Positions 38,561 to 38,576 of a stretch of 38,576 bases of DNA are shown piece by piece. The first letter of the stretch is position 1. Each line of letters starts with the position of its first letter. The stretch is from Bacteroidia bacterium (GTDB lineage: Bacteria; Bacteroidota; Bacteroidia; Flavobacteriales; Flavobacteriaceae). The stretch is taken from NCBI GenBank assembly GCA_030430535.1, contig JAUIKY010000034.1, positions 1 through 38,576 of the forward strand. The letters run 5' to 3'. The notes beneath the pieces are model-generated. The model ran no database searches, was not told where the DNA came from, and saw only the letters and a list, made by a program, of their open reading frames with translations. The position numbers were made by a program, and so were the translations under genes.

Positions 38561-38576
38561 TGGTTAAACTAAATGT

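Overview
The window looks like chromosome of a member of the Flavobacteriaceae or a close relative (Bacteroidota). The signs are SusC/SusD-type outer-membrane glycan uptake genes, a type IX secretion C-terminal domain on an amylase, short lipoboxes, weak Shine-Dalgarno signals, several TAnnTTTG-type -7 promoter boxes, and low GC. No rRNA, tRNA, CRISPR array, phage or transposase gene was seen.

Region 1 (1 to about 23300) is a complete starch/maltodextrin utilisation locus in two divergent arms around a LacI-family regulator. The left arm reads leftwards: susC (8387-11314), susD (6468-8375), susE (5277-6452) and a T9SS-exported GH13 amylase (2418-5180). Beyond it lies the 5' part of a two-propeller sensor gene that runs off the left edge (1-2198). 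The right arm reads rightwards and is tightly packed: inner-membrane sugar transporter, beta-phosphoglucomutase, GH65 maltose phosphorylase, GH97 alpha-glucosidase (SusB type) and two lipoprotein GH13 enzymes (12863-23272). The inferred flow is surface binding and cleavage of starch, uptake through SusCD, periplasmic trimming by GH13 and GH97, import of maltose and glucose, then phosphorolysis of maltose and conversion of beta-glucose 1-phosphate to glucose 6-phosphate. SusD carries an extra starch-binding module of the SusE type inside it, and no susF gene is present.

Region 2 (23312-26307) is a small 2-keto-3-deoxygluconate unit. A second LacI-family regulator is divergent from a KDG kinase and a KDPG aldolase. 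A 30-bp perfect palindrome lies on the regulator's own promoter, and a degenerate copy lies upstream of the kinase. A second KDG-kinase-like paralogue lies at 30517-31521.

Region 3 (26433-38353) is mostly housekeeping: an FKBP lipoprotein, era, a small membrane protein, der, the second sugar kinase, a small protein with an internal duplication, a lemA-TPM-TPM cluster, an M23 peptidase with a MerR regulator, and alaS. Intergenic DNA here holds three kinds of short repeat: a 63-bp element present twice, an REP-like hairpin element, and a heptamer array that supplies the start codon of a TPM-domain gene.
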